Source of the DNA: Parasponia andersonii
Taxonomy: Eukaryota; Streptophyta; Magnoliopsida; Rosales; Cannabaceae
Reading direction: 5' to 3'
Assembly: GCA_002914805.1 (NCBI GenBank)
Contig: JXTB01000016.1
Span: forward strand, 1,501,230 to 1,565,229
DNA: 64,000 nucleotides
This document shows positions 25,118-36,633 of the stretch, piece after piece. The notes under the pieces are model-generated. The model was not told the DNA's origin. It saw only the letters and a list, made by a program, of their open reading frames with translations, and did no database searches. Both the position numbers and the translations under genes were made by a program. Position 1 is the first letter of the stretch. Each line of letters opens with the position of its first letter.

Positions 25118-26293
25118 TGTTAGGTCCACTGTATTGACGTATGTTGGAAAAAAAATTAATAAAAACAATAAACTCAAGTAGTTATGAGAAAACTAACAAG
25201 ACATTACAATAAGTCTGCTGATGTTATAAAACACTTGTTACAACATAATTGTAGGATCGCTCACAACATATATGTGTAAGCGAAAATCCATTTTTGGAAA
25301 CTTTTTGTTCTTGTATCCTTTTGGCCTAATTTTCTTTATTAAACATTTTTAGAAGGATAATATAGATTCTTGCTGATGGATTTTTGTGACTAAACTGGAC
25401 CTAATTGATTGAGATATTTTATCTCAATTTACCTTTGTTTAAGTTTCCATTTTTAACTTGATTCTTGCTTATTATTACTTTATATCTTGGTTAATGATTA
25501 TTGGCAGGTGTATTAATAGAATTATGATGATATTTTGTCCATTATGGTGCAGATTACATTCCCATTAAATTAATATAATTAATTTTATGAGCTGTGAAGA
25601 TTTTCTGAATGAAATCTGTTGAAATAGATTTCACTGTTTATGGAAAGTTTTCTTATTTGAGTTCGATTGACTCTAATTAATTGTGAAATCAATCCTTGTC
25701 TTTAAAGGAAAGTTTTTGCACGTAAATAAGAATGATTTCTGTTGATTAAGAAGAGCCAAAATCGTAGAGAACTTCTTCTAATGCACTTGGATATTTTTTA
25801 GGGATAATTCATGAAAGTTGTTGCAACAGATTTCTGACTGTTCAAATAAGGAATGATAATAGATTTTGCGGCAAATCATTCATTTCTTATTTTCAGTCTA
25901 TTCACACTAAGGGAGTACAAAATTAGGGCTGAAAAATTATCTATAAAAGCTCACTAAGTCTAAAGGATTTGGATGCACTTTATTTGAGAGAAAATATTCT
26001 TTAAGAGAGCTTTTATGTAAGACATAGAGTTTGTTCTATTGCCATTGTGAGACTTAGAGAGCTTTAGAGTTTTCTAGGTACTTTATCTGAGTGCATCTTA
26101 TTCTTCGGGAGGAGACATATCTTGATCAGTGAACGGAGTTCACCTGTGAAAGATCAACAAGATGAGAGGACTCGCTAAATAAGATTGGTGAAGTTGTTAC
26201 AACACATTGCGGCAATTGAAAAGAGTAGTCTTTTATTGCATTAGAAAATTGGTGTTTGTAATCTTGATACTTTAGTAATTTTTTTAATTTCTG
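25118..26293 (+). repeat. 3' LTR of the 10.5-kb Copia element, 3' end missing
   Basis: It starts TGTTAGGTCCACTGTATTGAC and follows the 5' LTR until AATTTCTG near 26293. FANCJ coding sequence on the other strand begins immediately after. The last roughly 200 bp present in the 5' LTR (16856-17056) are absent, and no target-site duplication is visible. Confidence 0.7.
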
Positions 26294-26845
26294 AAAGTGA
26301 TTAAAGTTCAATTTCTTAGTTCTTTTCTTTCTCCCAGAATGAGGTTTAGCAGCTCCGTGAATTGCAGCGTAATAACCCTTCAAGACAGACTCAAAATCTT
26401 CCTGGCTTCCTCGTCTTGATTCTGCACTCGCCAATATGCACTCCAGTTAAACTAAATTAAGTTACAGTAATGCGAAATAAATAATAGTTATAATCAATTA
26501 AAATCCATTGACCCTGATAATTAAAGTTGAAACTGGTCTTATACCCCTTTCAAAAAAAACAAAAAAAAGTCCAACACTTATGGAGAAAGGGCTAGCGTAA
26601 GTTAAATTTCTCCATGATAATTTGCCAAGGGAACACTCTGTCATGTATGGTTTAGCATAAGTAGGAAAAGAACAGAAAAAAGCTTACCCACAAAAAGAGA
26701 CTTGATTGTACTTAAGTGAGACCATTGGCCTGTTTCACACCAGCTCTTACGTAGTTTCTCCAAAAGCTTATAACTTGGGAGAAATACGAGAAAGCCACCC
26801 GGCACAATTTTAAAAATTTCCTCCAAAGATTTCCCAAGTGCAACC
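26294..26845 (-). pseudogene. FANCJ: FANCJ-like helicase relic, two exons
   Basis: The minus-strand exon 26845-26688 encodes ALGKSLEEIFKIVPGGFLVF, then LPSYKLLEKLRKSW and GQWSHL, matching plant FANCJ. It ends at a donor GTGG|GTAAGC. The next exon starts at 26421 after ...GTGCAG and encodes SRRGSQEDFESVLKGYYAAI, then a Lys/Arg-rich GRKKRTKKLNFNHF. It is cut at about 26294 by the Copia LTR. The two exons join in phase (FV-E-SRRG). The first exon is bounded on its 5' side by a lone LTR starting at 26846, so its acceptor is gone. Confidence 0.8.
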
Positions 26846-28066
26846 TGTTAGGATTTATGTCCTAAAAGTACGTATATTTTGGATATTTGTTGAATTAATA
26901 AAATGATATTTTTCTATTTGAATTTCTGCATAATTGGTATGTCATTAAACATCAGAAAATTCCTGGTTTATTTATGTGACCATAACTTTAGCATATAAGT
27001 ATTATATACACGAGGATTAAATTTATGGATAATAAACTAAATATAGTCCGTAATAATTAATTAAAGTTTGAGATCTTTAATTAAATATTATTAGTACGGT
27101 CCATTANNNNNNNNNNNNNNNNNNNNNNNNNNNNNNNNNNNNNNNNNNNNNNNNNNNNNNNNNNNNNNNNNNNNNNNNNNNNNNNNNNNNNNNNNNNNNN
27201 NNNNNNNNNNNNNNNNNNNNNNNNNNNNNNNNNNNNNNNNNNNNNNNNNNNNNNNNNNNNNNNNNNNNNNNNNNNNNNNNNNNNNNNNNNNNNNNNNNNN
27301 NNNNNNNNNNNNNNNNNNNNNNNNNNNNNNNNNNNNNNNNNNNNNNNNNNNNNNNNNNNNNNNNNNNNNNNNNNNNNNNNNNNNNNNNNNNNNNNNNNNN
27401 NNNNNNNNNNNNNNNNNNNNNNNNNNNNNNNNNNNNNNNNNNNNNNNNNNNNNNNNNNNNNNNNNNNNNNNNNNNNNNNNNNNNNNNNNNNNNNNNNNNN
27501 NNNNNNNNNNNNNNNNNNNNNNNNNNNNNNNNNNNNNNNNNNNNNNNNNNNNNNNNNNNNNNNNNNNNNNNNNNNNNNNNNNNNNNNNNNNNNNNNNNNN
27601 NNNNNNNNNNNNNNNNNNNNNNNNNNNNNNNNNNNNNNNNNNNNNNNNNNNNNNNNNNNNNNNNNNNNNNNNNNNNNNNNNNNNNNNNNNNNNNNNNNNN
27701 NNNNNNACTAGAGAGAAAAAGAAGGGTATCGTCCTATTCTCTATAGAACAAACCCCTTAAAGTGTGAGTTTAAGAAATAGGTTGCAAAGAAAATTGTAAG
27801 GGCTTAAAGTGTGAGTTAAAGAAATAGATTGCAACGCCCACATGTTCATTCAATTGTGCTTGAGGCTTGGATTAGAAGATCGTAGTTGAGAAGACAGCAA
27901 AGTTAGGATCCGCTGATAGGCTACAAGAGGTATTAGATATATTCTCTTTATATGTTCCTATTTGTTATGAATTAATACTATGCATTCATATAGTCAATTG
28001 TTTTAAGAAAATTTTTGAACGTTCCTGAGTTAATCTTCCGCTGCAAAAATCGTTTTAAATCCAACA
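26846..28066 (+). mobile_element. Lone Copia LTR containing an assembly gap
   Basis: It begins TGTTAGGATTTATGTCCTAAAAG and ends ATCGTTTTAAATCCAACA. Both ends match the LTR of the minus-strand Copia element at 6712-14798, here in plus orientation. No internal Copia sequence and no clear target-site duplication are visible (flanks CAACC and CATCT). The interior is partly unknown because of the run of N. Confidence 0.7.
27107..27706. other. Assembly gap, 600 N
   Basis: Exactly 600 unknown bases. The round number suggests an estimated or conventional gap length, so the true distance is uncertain. Confidence 0.95.
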
Positions 28067-28150
28067 CATCTTTCAAAATAATATAGAAAATTTAATACAC
28101 AAAGGAAATGAACGTATTCTTTATCACAATAAATTTTTTTTTTGAAATTA

Positions 28151-28451
28151 CCTGAAAATCACATCCATCTGCTGTTTTATAACTTGCATTCAATGGGAAA
28201 TTGCTTTGACCACTAGGTATTATAGCAGACCAAACCTAACATGATTAGATTTATTACTTGTAAGTAGAACAGCTAAGTAGAAAAGGAAACAAAGAAATAA
28301 CATCACTTTACCTGCGATTCAGTATCAATTACCTGTGGAGCTTCGAGACTAGCTCCAAATTGAAGGCCAAGCCCAGACGAAAAGGAATTCAATGGTGACA
28401 GTGTCCTAAACATAAAAGATGCAACAAAAGCAAAAGCAAAGACGAAGAATT

Positions 28452-28489
<38 letters not shown>

Positions 28490-28960
28490 TTGCCAATCCA
28501 ATAGGTATTTTTTTTCTTTACCTATGGATAGGTATTTTTTTTTTAGCCGTTGGATTACCATCTAATAGTGATCCAATGGCTATAATGAAGTGTATAAAAA
28601 GACGTGCATCATTAATGCTCTTTCTCTCTCTTACTTTTTATAATAAAAAAATATGCATGCTAAATTTTCATTGGCCAAATTGATACATATGCATATATAT
28701 ATAAAATATAAGCAAGTTGGAAACTCAATTAGCAGTTTTTAACATATCAGCTTTCTATACTTGCCCTGATGTCAAAATGACTGATAAAGAAAGATCAGTA
28801 ATGTCTCTGAAAACAACTGCTGGATTCAAGAACCATAAACTTAATGTGTGCGTCCACTCGCCAAAAGCTTTCCCTAATGAACACCAGCAACACAATTAGT
28901 TCATAGAAGATCTAACAGAGAGCTTTAAAACCTTTGCACCAACCAAGCACAGTATGGCAA
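28151..28960 (-). pseudogene. FANCJ: FANCJ-like helicase relic, middle exons
   Basis: Minus-strand exons in order: a weak remnant near 28950-28920 resembling the HTLDYQLALQRF region; exon 28873-28765 encoding GKAFGEWTHTLSLWFLNPAV, then VFRDITDLSLSVILTSG, which is open; exon about 28408-28312 encoding TLSPLNSFSSGLGLQFGASL, then EAPQVIDTESQ; exon about 28236-28151 encoding VWSAIIPSGQSNFPLNASYK, then TADGCDFQ. These are consecutive conserved blocks of the plant FANCJ helicase core. The junction after 28765 uses GC-AG splice sites. These exons themselves are undamaged; the gene is disrupted on both sides. Confidence 0.8.
28441..28488. repeat. (AT)n microsatellite
   Basis: An uninterrupted AT dinucleotide run of about 32 bp. 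It lies in an intron position of the FANCJ relic. Confidence 0.85.
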
Positions 28961-28999
28961 AAAGTTAAACAACAAAGAAATAAACAAACACAATTGAAC

Positions 29000-29692
29000 T
29001 GTCACGACAAAAAATCAAAGGCCGTGATTTTTTGGTAATTTTGAGTGTAAATTAATATAAATAAAAAATTTTACAGAAAGATTCGAAGAAGACCAAATAC
29101 TTGGATTTTTCATTTTAGTCCTTAAAATTCTATATAAAGGGAGCTCATCTTTAGATTAATTTATTAAGAAAGATGTACTAATTAAAATTCAATAAAATGT
29201 AGTTAGGTAATGTGAAAACTTGGTTTGATAAAAACTTTAATGTTGATTAAAATGAAGTTCACAAATTTTGAGTCAGAAAGTCCAAAAAATTAATTTACAA
29301 GCTAATCAAAATCCCAAGTACTAAAAATTTGAAAATATGCTCATTGGGAATCTTAGTATTCTATTATATACCAAATCCTCAAATAGTAGTAAATACATTC
29401 TCATACATTCACTTAGCATAAACAATAAACATAGCTAAATAAATAGAAATGAAAAAGAATAAGATAAGTTATAAGGACCAACCAAAGAGGAACAAGAATA
29501 AGACTGCAACGTAAGCCAAACGACTTTCCTATCTATCGAGACGACTGACACGGATAGACAATTACTTGAAATGGGGGAAAAATAGGAGAGATGAGCTCGA
29601 AAGCTCAGTAAGAAAGCTATTACCTCGTTTAAAAACCTTTTTAGTAATGGAAGGCCCTTGAATTTAGTTTAATCCAAAATAACTTTTTGCAA

Positions 29693-29740
<48 letters not shown>

Positions 29741-29793
29741 TTATACATATTTATTTCCAAAGCTGATAGTCCATATATGTATATACATATAAC

Positions 29794-29825
<32 letters not shown>

Positions 29826-31385
29826 AACATGTTATCTAAAACCAATAGTCCATATGCACATACCTATATATAGATATACAAAAAGTATGATATCTAAAAA
29901 TCAATCAGTCTACAAACACATGACACAAACCCACCCATACCCATGAGTTCACCACCTCTCCTCAATAGAAACCTGGGTATTGGTACTATGTGTGCCATAC
30001 AGTCTGTCTGACACCTAGCCTATAACCACAGAGGATACCCGTATGTCGCCTACCAAATCTGGAGGGGCAACCGCATTACCTACGCTTGCCAAATAGAGAA
30101 GTAATCAGAAGAAATACCCGCGTGGGTTCACAAATTCTACACTATCGGTAGGGCCACAACGCCACATTGTAAAAACCCTATGATGCTAACCGGGGACTCA
30201 TGTGTGATCCTATGATATGTGTACTTTGAACTGATGTGTAAAAGCATCCATACAGTAATTTAAGTTCAAATAATGCTCTGGTTTTTAATAAAATGATTAA
30301 TTAAATCTTGTAGAAAAATGGGCAGCATAACAACCCTATTTTAACATATCAAAAAATAACCTACACTCAAAAAAGTCCTTAAATAATCTAATATATATAA
30401 TACAATTTAATTCCACCACATATATCCAAAATAGTTTTAAAATCACGTTTGTCATCATGTATTGTAGAAAATAAGTTTTATTCAAAATATTATAAAAATA
30501 GAGATAATCGAATTCTTACCTCACCAGAATAACGATACCATACTATTGGGTCCTCAAGGTGCCATAAGATGATCGCGCGGAGGGTCGAGAACAAATTTCA
30601 CGCCATCAATCGCTCACTTGGGAAAAAACAACTTCGCAACGGAGTTTCAAATCAATGAGTGGACCTCTTCATTGAATTTCTAATATCTAAAATAACTAAG
30701 TTAGACATATACCTCGACCAATTCAGGTCCCAAGCTGACACCAAACTGGTGGCACATAAAACTAGATAAAATCTAAGCCGTTAGATATTGATTTTCATGT
30801 CGGTCTCTAAATATAGTCAATATATATATATATATATATATATCCAACTTTACTATTGTCCGAGTATATTCCAAAAATGACAATAAAAATGAAATCAAAT
30901 AGTCGGATTAAAAGTCAAATTCGAGCTCAAAAATAGAAAAAAATAGCAACTTTCGATCCAAGTAAAATAGGATCGTAAAATATATGCCTTAACGATCATT
31001 GCAACGAGACTAATCTAATGAGTCTAGGTTGAGATTGAATGGTGGCCAGAATAGTCGCTGGTGACCGAAAATGTCCACAGCTCGCTTCGCCCCTCGTCGG
31101 TGTTCGGCAACTCCGAGGGTGGCAGCTTGTAGCTAGCGGCAAGCTGAAGTCGTGCCAGTGGTTCCCATACTCAGATAGTGGTTGGACGCTAACACCTAGG
31201 GGAGCTCGAGCTTCGGTCTACTTTGGAAAGAAAGAGAACAGAGAGAGATGGAGAGAGGTGAATCGGGAGGGAGATAGAAGAGGGAGAAAAAGGGAGAGTT
31301 GCTTTTAAATAAAAAAGATTGGTAGGTCCCACCAGTAGTATATATATATATATATAATATATATATAATTTTGTAGGGTATTACA
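29000..31385 (-). mobile_element. Lone LTR of a Gypsy element
   Basis: Read on the minus strand it begins TGTAATACCC (31385) and ends GTCGTGACA (29000), 2386 bp. Its central part shares many blocks with the two LTRs of the Gypsy element to the right, including GTCGCCTACCAAA, the region around 30000-30200, and GGTGGCAC-TAAA near 30745. No pol sequence adjoins it. The flanking bases TGAAC and GAAAC agree at only three of five positions, so a target-site duplication is uncertain. Small open frames inside it (for example 31039-31308) are not supported as genes. Confidence 0.65.
29695..29739. repeat. (AT)n microsatellite in the Gypsy LTR
   Basis: A long pure AT run. Further AT runs occur at 29803-29824, 30822-30843 and 31341-31357 in the same LTR. 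Confidence 0.85.
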
Positions 31386-31796
31386 GAAACTTTTTAAGAT
31401 CAATCAATTACCTAACGATTTGCATTTTCTATCAAATCACTTGAAAATCAAATAAAATAAAATAAAAAGGAAGAAGAATAAGATTAAACCCCATTGTCTG
31501 CAGTAACAATTTCATGACTAGAATTCCTCAAATTTGAGAAAAGGTTTTACCTTTACTTTCAATGACATGCTAGGGTTAACCCAGAATTAACTTGATAAAC
31601 TAAAAACACATAATTACAATAGCTCAATCGTAACTAGCATAACATGATGACCCAAAACTCTATATTTATTGCTTACCAGCACCTCTTTTCACATATTTTT
31701 GTAAAGTAAGTTAAAAATTAGACATATGAGACCCCAATCTTAGGAAAAAATAAGTCAAAAAAGAAAATAATTCTCACAACCAAAACCTAGACTAGT
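31386..31796. other. Spacer between two Gypsy LTRs
   Basis: No domain is recognised. By position it may be a FANCJ intron, since FANCJ exons lie on both sides of the Gypsy insertions. Confidence 0.3.
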
Positions 31797-33278
31797 GGCA
31801 AAAGTAGAATTTCACAAAGATAAGAAATTCTTTGATTTATTTGAAAATTATTTAAAAAGTTCTAGTTTTATAAAACGGTCCAGTTAAATAAAACTCTTAA
31901 AATTTCATCTCGTGAACTTCTCCCATAGTTCATATAGACCATTAAACATAGATCGAATTATAATTGGAAAAATATAAATCAAATATAAGTCCAAGTATCA
32001 TCATTAACCGCGATAAAATCAAATACTAGAATGGCATACATGAGTTCACAGACAAAAATAGAATGTAGTAATCTTGGTTCAATACTAATACAAAATCTAA
32101 ATAGTTCAAACACTACAACAATTCACTTCAAGCATTACCAAGATAATGAACCACAATCCCTGATAGCCTCTTACTGCTCTTGATCATCAAGATCGCACTG
32201 AATACTATCTGAGGAGGAAGGTAGGAGGGTAAGCATGCAATGCCCAGTTTGAAAATAGTTACCTTGATTGAAAATATTTTAGTATTAGGAAGTTCATGAA
32301 CGGTTAGTTCAAATCCAATACATACATATATAATGATCCAAAACTAGAAATCTATATGTATATGTATAAATAAATCATTATAATCAAAACCATTCAATTC
32401 ATATGCACATGATACAAATCAACATACTTATGAGCTCTCATCCTCTCATCTATGAAAACTCAGGTTAATGGCACTTAGTATACCTAACAATTTGCCTAAC
32501 ATCTAAGCCCATGCCAAAAGGGGATATCCATGTGTCGCCTACCAAACCTGGAGGGACAACGTCGCCTACGCCTACCAAATAGGGAAGTAATCAGAAATAA
32601 CAAATTTCGCATGGGCTTACGAACTCTACAAGGACTATGGGACATGCAGCACTATACTGTAAATGTACATGCTAACACGGTGCTCATGTATCTATGAAAC
32701 GTGTAATATAGAACTGAAGTGTGAACAAAATCATTCTCTGATTTTTTAACAAAATATGCATAATAGGTTTTTATAGAAAATGAGCAGCATAACAAACCTA
32801 TTTTTGATATACCCAAAATAACTTGTACTCAGAAAAATTTCTAGAGCAATATAGTATATATCATACCATCATAGTCCATCACATATATTCAAATAATTCA
32901 AAAACTACATTTGTTCTCATATGTTTCAAAAAATAAGTTTTCTTCAAAAACAGTATAAAATAAAGGTAATTGAATCTCTATTTCAAAAGATTAGCAATAC
33001 CATACTATTAAATTCTCAATGTTTTATTGGATGATCACTCGAAGGGTCGGGAACCAATTCTAAGCTTTCGATTGTCCTCTTGTAAAAAACCAACTTCTCA
33101 ACGGAGCTTCGAATCCTTAAACGGACTATTTCGTTGAATTCCTAGCAACCAAAATAGCTAGGTTAGATATATAACTTATCTAATTCGGGTTCAGGGCCTA
33201 CACTGCACTGGTGGCACGTAAATTGAGGTAAATCTTAGCCATCTAATTTTGATTTTCATGTCAGTCACCAAACATAGG

Positions 33279-33318
<40 letters not shown>

Positions 33319-33954
33319 AATGTCCCCATTTTCTGATTACAATCCAAAAATGACAACAAAAATAGGATCTAATGGTTGGATTAAAAAGTCAAACTTAAGC
33401 TCAAAATATCCAAAAATGGCAACTTTTGATTTGAGCAGTTTGGCAGTATGATACATATACATTGAGCTTCGTCTGAACGAGATAAATCCAATAAGTTGAG
33501 TTAGAGGTCAAACAAAAATTGGAATCGTCACCAGTGACCAAAAATGTCAGCAACTTCTCAAGCTCATCCCTAGCACTTGGCGGCTCCGGTGGCTACAGGT
33601 TGCTGGCAACATGGCGAAGCTTCACATGGGGTCCTGGTGGCCAAACGACAACTGATGGGTGGTACCTGGATTTTTGCTCCTTCGGTGGCTTCGTTGGGAG
33701 AGAAACAAAGAGAGAATGAAGGAGGAAGAAAGAGAAAGGGGGGAAGAAGAAGGCAAAATTCACATTGGTCTGCATGGGACTGTGCAATTTTCTCAAAATA
33801 CAATCTCCCAATTTTTAAATCCTTTCATTTTAGTCGTCCACAGAAATTATAATGTAGTCCTCACACCTTAAAACTTTGGCAACTTAGTCCCTCCATCATT
33901 TAATCTGGAAATTAGTAAAATACCCAATTTATCCTAAAAAATTCTGGTTTTTTA
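31797..33954 (-). repeat. 3' LTR of the gag-less Gypsy element
   Basis: It aligns throughout to 38523-40659. Shared blocks include AATTTCACAA..ATGG/AAGAAATTCTTTGATTTATTT, the CTCTTGATCATCAAG region, the TATGTCGCCTACCAAA region, and the final ...ACTTAGTCCCTC-A-ATTTAAT. It contains an (AT)n run at 33281-33318. Confidence 0.7.
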
Positions 33955-34079
33955 TATTCTCTCCTCCTTAAAAGAATTTCGTACCAAATGTCAAAGTACG
34001 AATCAATGTTTATATCACAATAGAACTTCTAATTGAAAATTAATCAAATAAGGGTACTTCTTGTACATCTCCATCTCGA

Positions 34080-36633
34080 GTTCCCAAGTAGCTTCGTCTT
34101 CTTTGTGATGTTTGCAAAGCACGTTGAGAAGTGGAATCTCTCTGTTGTAAAGCACCCTTAACTCTCTAGCCAACAAGCAAACGAGCTACTCTTTATAGGA
34201 CACGTATTCTTGGATTAGTACATGCATGTACTGAACAACATGAGATGGGCCTAGTGTATACTTCTTTAATATCGACACATAAAACACATTATGTATGTAA
34301 CGTAACTATGCACGTTAATTCAAGCAATACGCCACTGGTCCAATTCTTTTAGTGATCTCAAAGGGACAAATATACCTTGGAACAAGCTTACCCTTAACCA
34401 CAAATCTTGCAACACCACACCTTGGAGTTACTTTCAAGAATATAGAATCAGTAGTATCGAACTCTACGTCAAGCCTCTTCGGGTCAACATAAATCTTTTG
34501 GCGACTCTAAGTCTCTTTGAGTATCTCCTTGATGTCATTGACCTTCTTGGTAATCTCCTCAATCAATTTAGGTCTAAGAGTAACACGCTCTTTAGATTCT
34601 ACCCAATACAAAGATGATCTACATGGCTTCCTATATAACACCTCATATGGAGCAAACACTACACTAGTCTAGTAATTATTATTATAAGCAAATTCCACTA
34701 AAGGAAGATGGTCATCCCAGTTCCTACCAAAGTCCAGTATGCAACAATATAGCATATCCTCAAGAGTCTAAATGGTCCTTACAGACTGACCATCTGTCTT
34801 CGAATGGTGAGCTGTACTGATATCCAATTGCGTATCCAATACTTTCTATATGGCTCTCCAAAACTTAGAAGTAAACCTTAGATCTTTGTCAGAGACTATA
34901 CTTGAAGGCAGACTATGCAAATGTACGATATTCTTTATGTATAGTTTACTGAGCTTAGTAAGTAAGTAATCCATCCAGATTAGTATAAAGTGAGCACTCT
35001 TTGTCAACTGATCAGCTATCACCCAGACTGCTTATTCTTCCTCAATGTCTTCGGTAAACTGGTCACAAAATCTATCGTGATTTTGTCCCACTTCTACTTT
35101 AGAATTGGCAATAACTAAAGTAACCTAGCTAGCCTCTAGTGTTCAACCTTAACTTATTGACAAGTCAAACACTTAGCCACGAAAGTAGTCACATTCTTCT
35201 TCATACCTATCCACCAATACTATCTCTTCAAGTCTCAGTACATCTTATCATTACTCGGATATACTAAAAACCTTGATTTGTGAGCATCAGTTAGAATGGT
35301 TTCTCGAAGATTAAGGTCATTTGCTATAACTTACTTCCCACTGAAAAGCAAGAACCTTCTCTATTGGTGCTCTAACTATCTAACTGTTTACCATTTTGAA
35401 GCGGGTTCTAGATTGTACTGTCTTGCCACTAACTCCGTTGGATAGTCTGGAGAAGTGATAGTGAAATCACAATGTTGCTCACACAAGCAATCCTTCATTC
35501 TCGAAGTACTGCAAACACTAGTACAGCTAGTGCACCACGAGACTTCCTACTCAGTGCATCAACTATAGAGTTGGCCTTACTAGGATAATACTATAGGTCG
35601 AAGACATAATCCTCTATATACTCAACTCATCTTCACTGTCTCATGTTCAGATTCTTCTAAGTAAAGAGATACTTCAAACTCTTATGATCGGAGAATATGT
35701 CTAACTTCACACAATACAAGTAATATCACCAAATCTTTAACGTAAAGATCATAGCTACAAGCTCTAGATAGGTCGGATAGTTCTTCTCATGTGGCTTCAA
35801 TTGGCGAGAAGCATAATCTACAACTCGACTATTCTATATCAAGACAAATCCCAAACCCATCAATGAAGGATTAGTATACACCATATAAGGTTCACTACTG
35901 TTAGGAATGATAAGAACTGGTGTGGTGGTTAAACATTAATTCAGCATGACAAAAGTTTCTTCACTTTCGTGATCCCAAACAAACTGGATATCCTTCCTGG
36001 TCAACTTGGTCAAAAGTAAGGCAATCCTTGAGAAATCTTACATAAAACAATGGTAGTAGCCTACTAAACCAAGGAAACTCCGCACCACTATCACATTTCT
36101 TAGTCTCTCCCACTTTAGAACAGCTTCTATCTTAGTAGGATTGATTGATATACCTCAATGAGTTCACTTCTGACATTCAAAAGTCACACTTCGATTTCTT
36201 GGCATACAACGGATGATCTCTCAAGGTCTTAAGTATCATCTTTAGATGCTCGACATGCCCTTCTTGAGTTGAATACACTAAAATGTCTTCGAAGAACAAA
36301 ACTACAAAACGATCCAAAAATGGCCTGAAAATTCGGTTCATGAGATCCATAAAGGCTACGAGAGCATTCATCAAACCAAATAGCATCACCAGAAACTCAA
36401 AGTGACCATATCGAGTTCTGAATACTATCTTAGATATATCATTCTCTCTTATCTTCAATTGATGATAACTAGATCTCAAGTCAATCTTGGAGAAGAACCT
36501 TGAATCACAAGTTGATCAGCCAACTCATCTATCCATGACAAAGGATATTTGTTCTTCACTGTCAACTGATTCAACTTCCTATAGTTCACACAAAGTCTCA
36601 ACAAACCATCAACTTTCTTCATAAACAAGACAG
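34080..36633 (-). pseudogene. Gypsy pol remnant: RT, RNase H and integrase
   Basis: RT is clearest at 36480-36177: [20 protein letters not shown], then [20 protein letters not shown]. The catalytic YxDD position reads FFED, which should abolish polymerase activity. The next block is [20 protein letters not shown]. Further along, integrase C-terminal blocks are seen near 34800-34330, such as WDDHLPLVEFAYNNNY, PYEVLYRKPCRSSLYW and GKLVPRYICPFEITKRIGPV. Many stops and frameshifts occur between them. Confidence 0.7.

Larger units (their letters stand above)
15764..26293 (+). mobile_element. 10.5-kb Copia LTR retrotransposon with a long post-pol region (SIRE/Maximus-like)
   Basis: The 5' LTR is 15764-17056 and the 3' LTR starts at 25118 after a purine tract (AAAGGAGGAGA). 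A primer-binding-site-like sequence, TTGGTCTCAGAG, follows the 5' LTR. Gene order is gag, protease, integrase, RT, RNase H, so Copia. About 3.4 kb separate the RNase H stop (21674) from the 3' LTR and hold an additional ORF, as in SIRE/Maximus elements that carry an 'envelope-like' ORF. Over a 91-position stretch I compared, the LTRs matched at about 82%, many differences being C/T, so the insertion is old. The 3' LTR ends inside a FANCJ exon and lacks its last part. Confidence 0.75.

Noticed and set aside
28490..28640. Possible MITE (GCCGTTGGATTACCATC region)
   Set aside because: The phrase resembles common plant transposon sequence, but no terminal inverted repeats or flanking duplication could be found by eye.
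28790..28830. Suspected one-base frameshift in a FANCJ exon
   Set aside because: Rechecking the reverse complement gave AGTTTATGG, not AGTTTTATGG; the exon is open.
28717..28899. 60-residue plus-strand frame
   Set aside because: It is the antisense of a FANCJ exon (28873-28765) with clear conserved residues on the minus strand.
33519..33871. Overlapping open frames in a GC-richer patch (also 31039-31308 and 40273-40524)
   Set aside because: The same patch recurs in all three Gypsy LTRs, and the reading frames are not conserved between copies.
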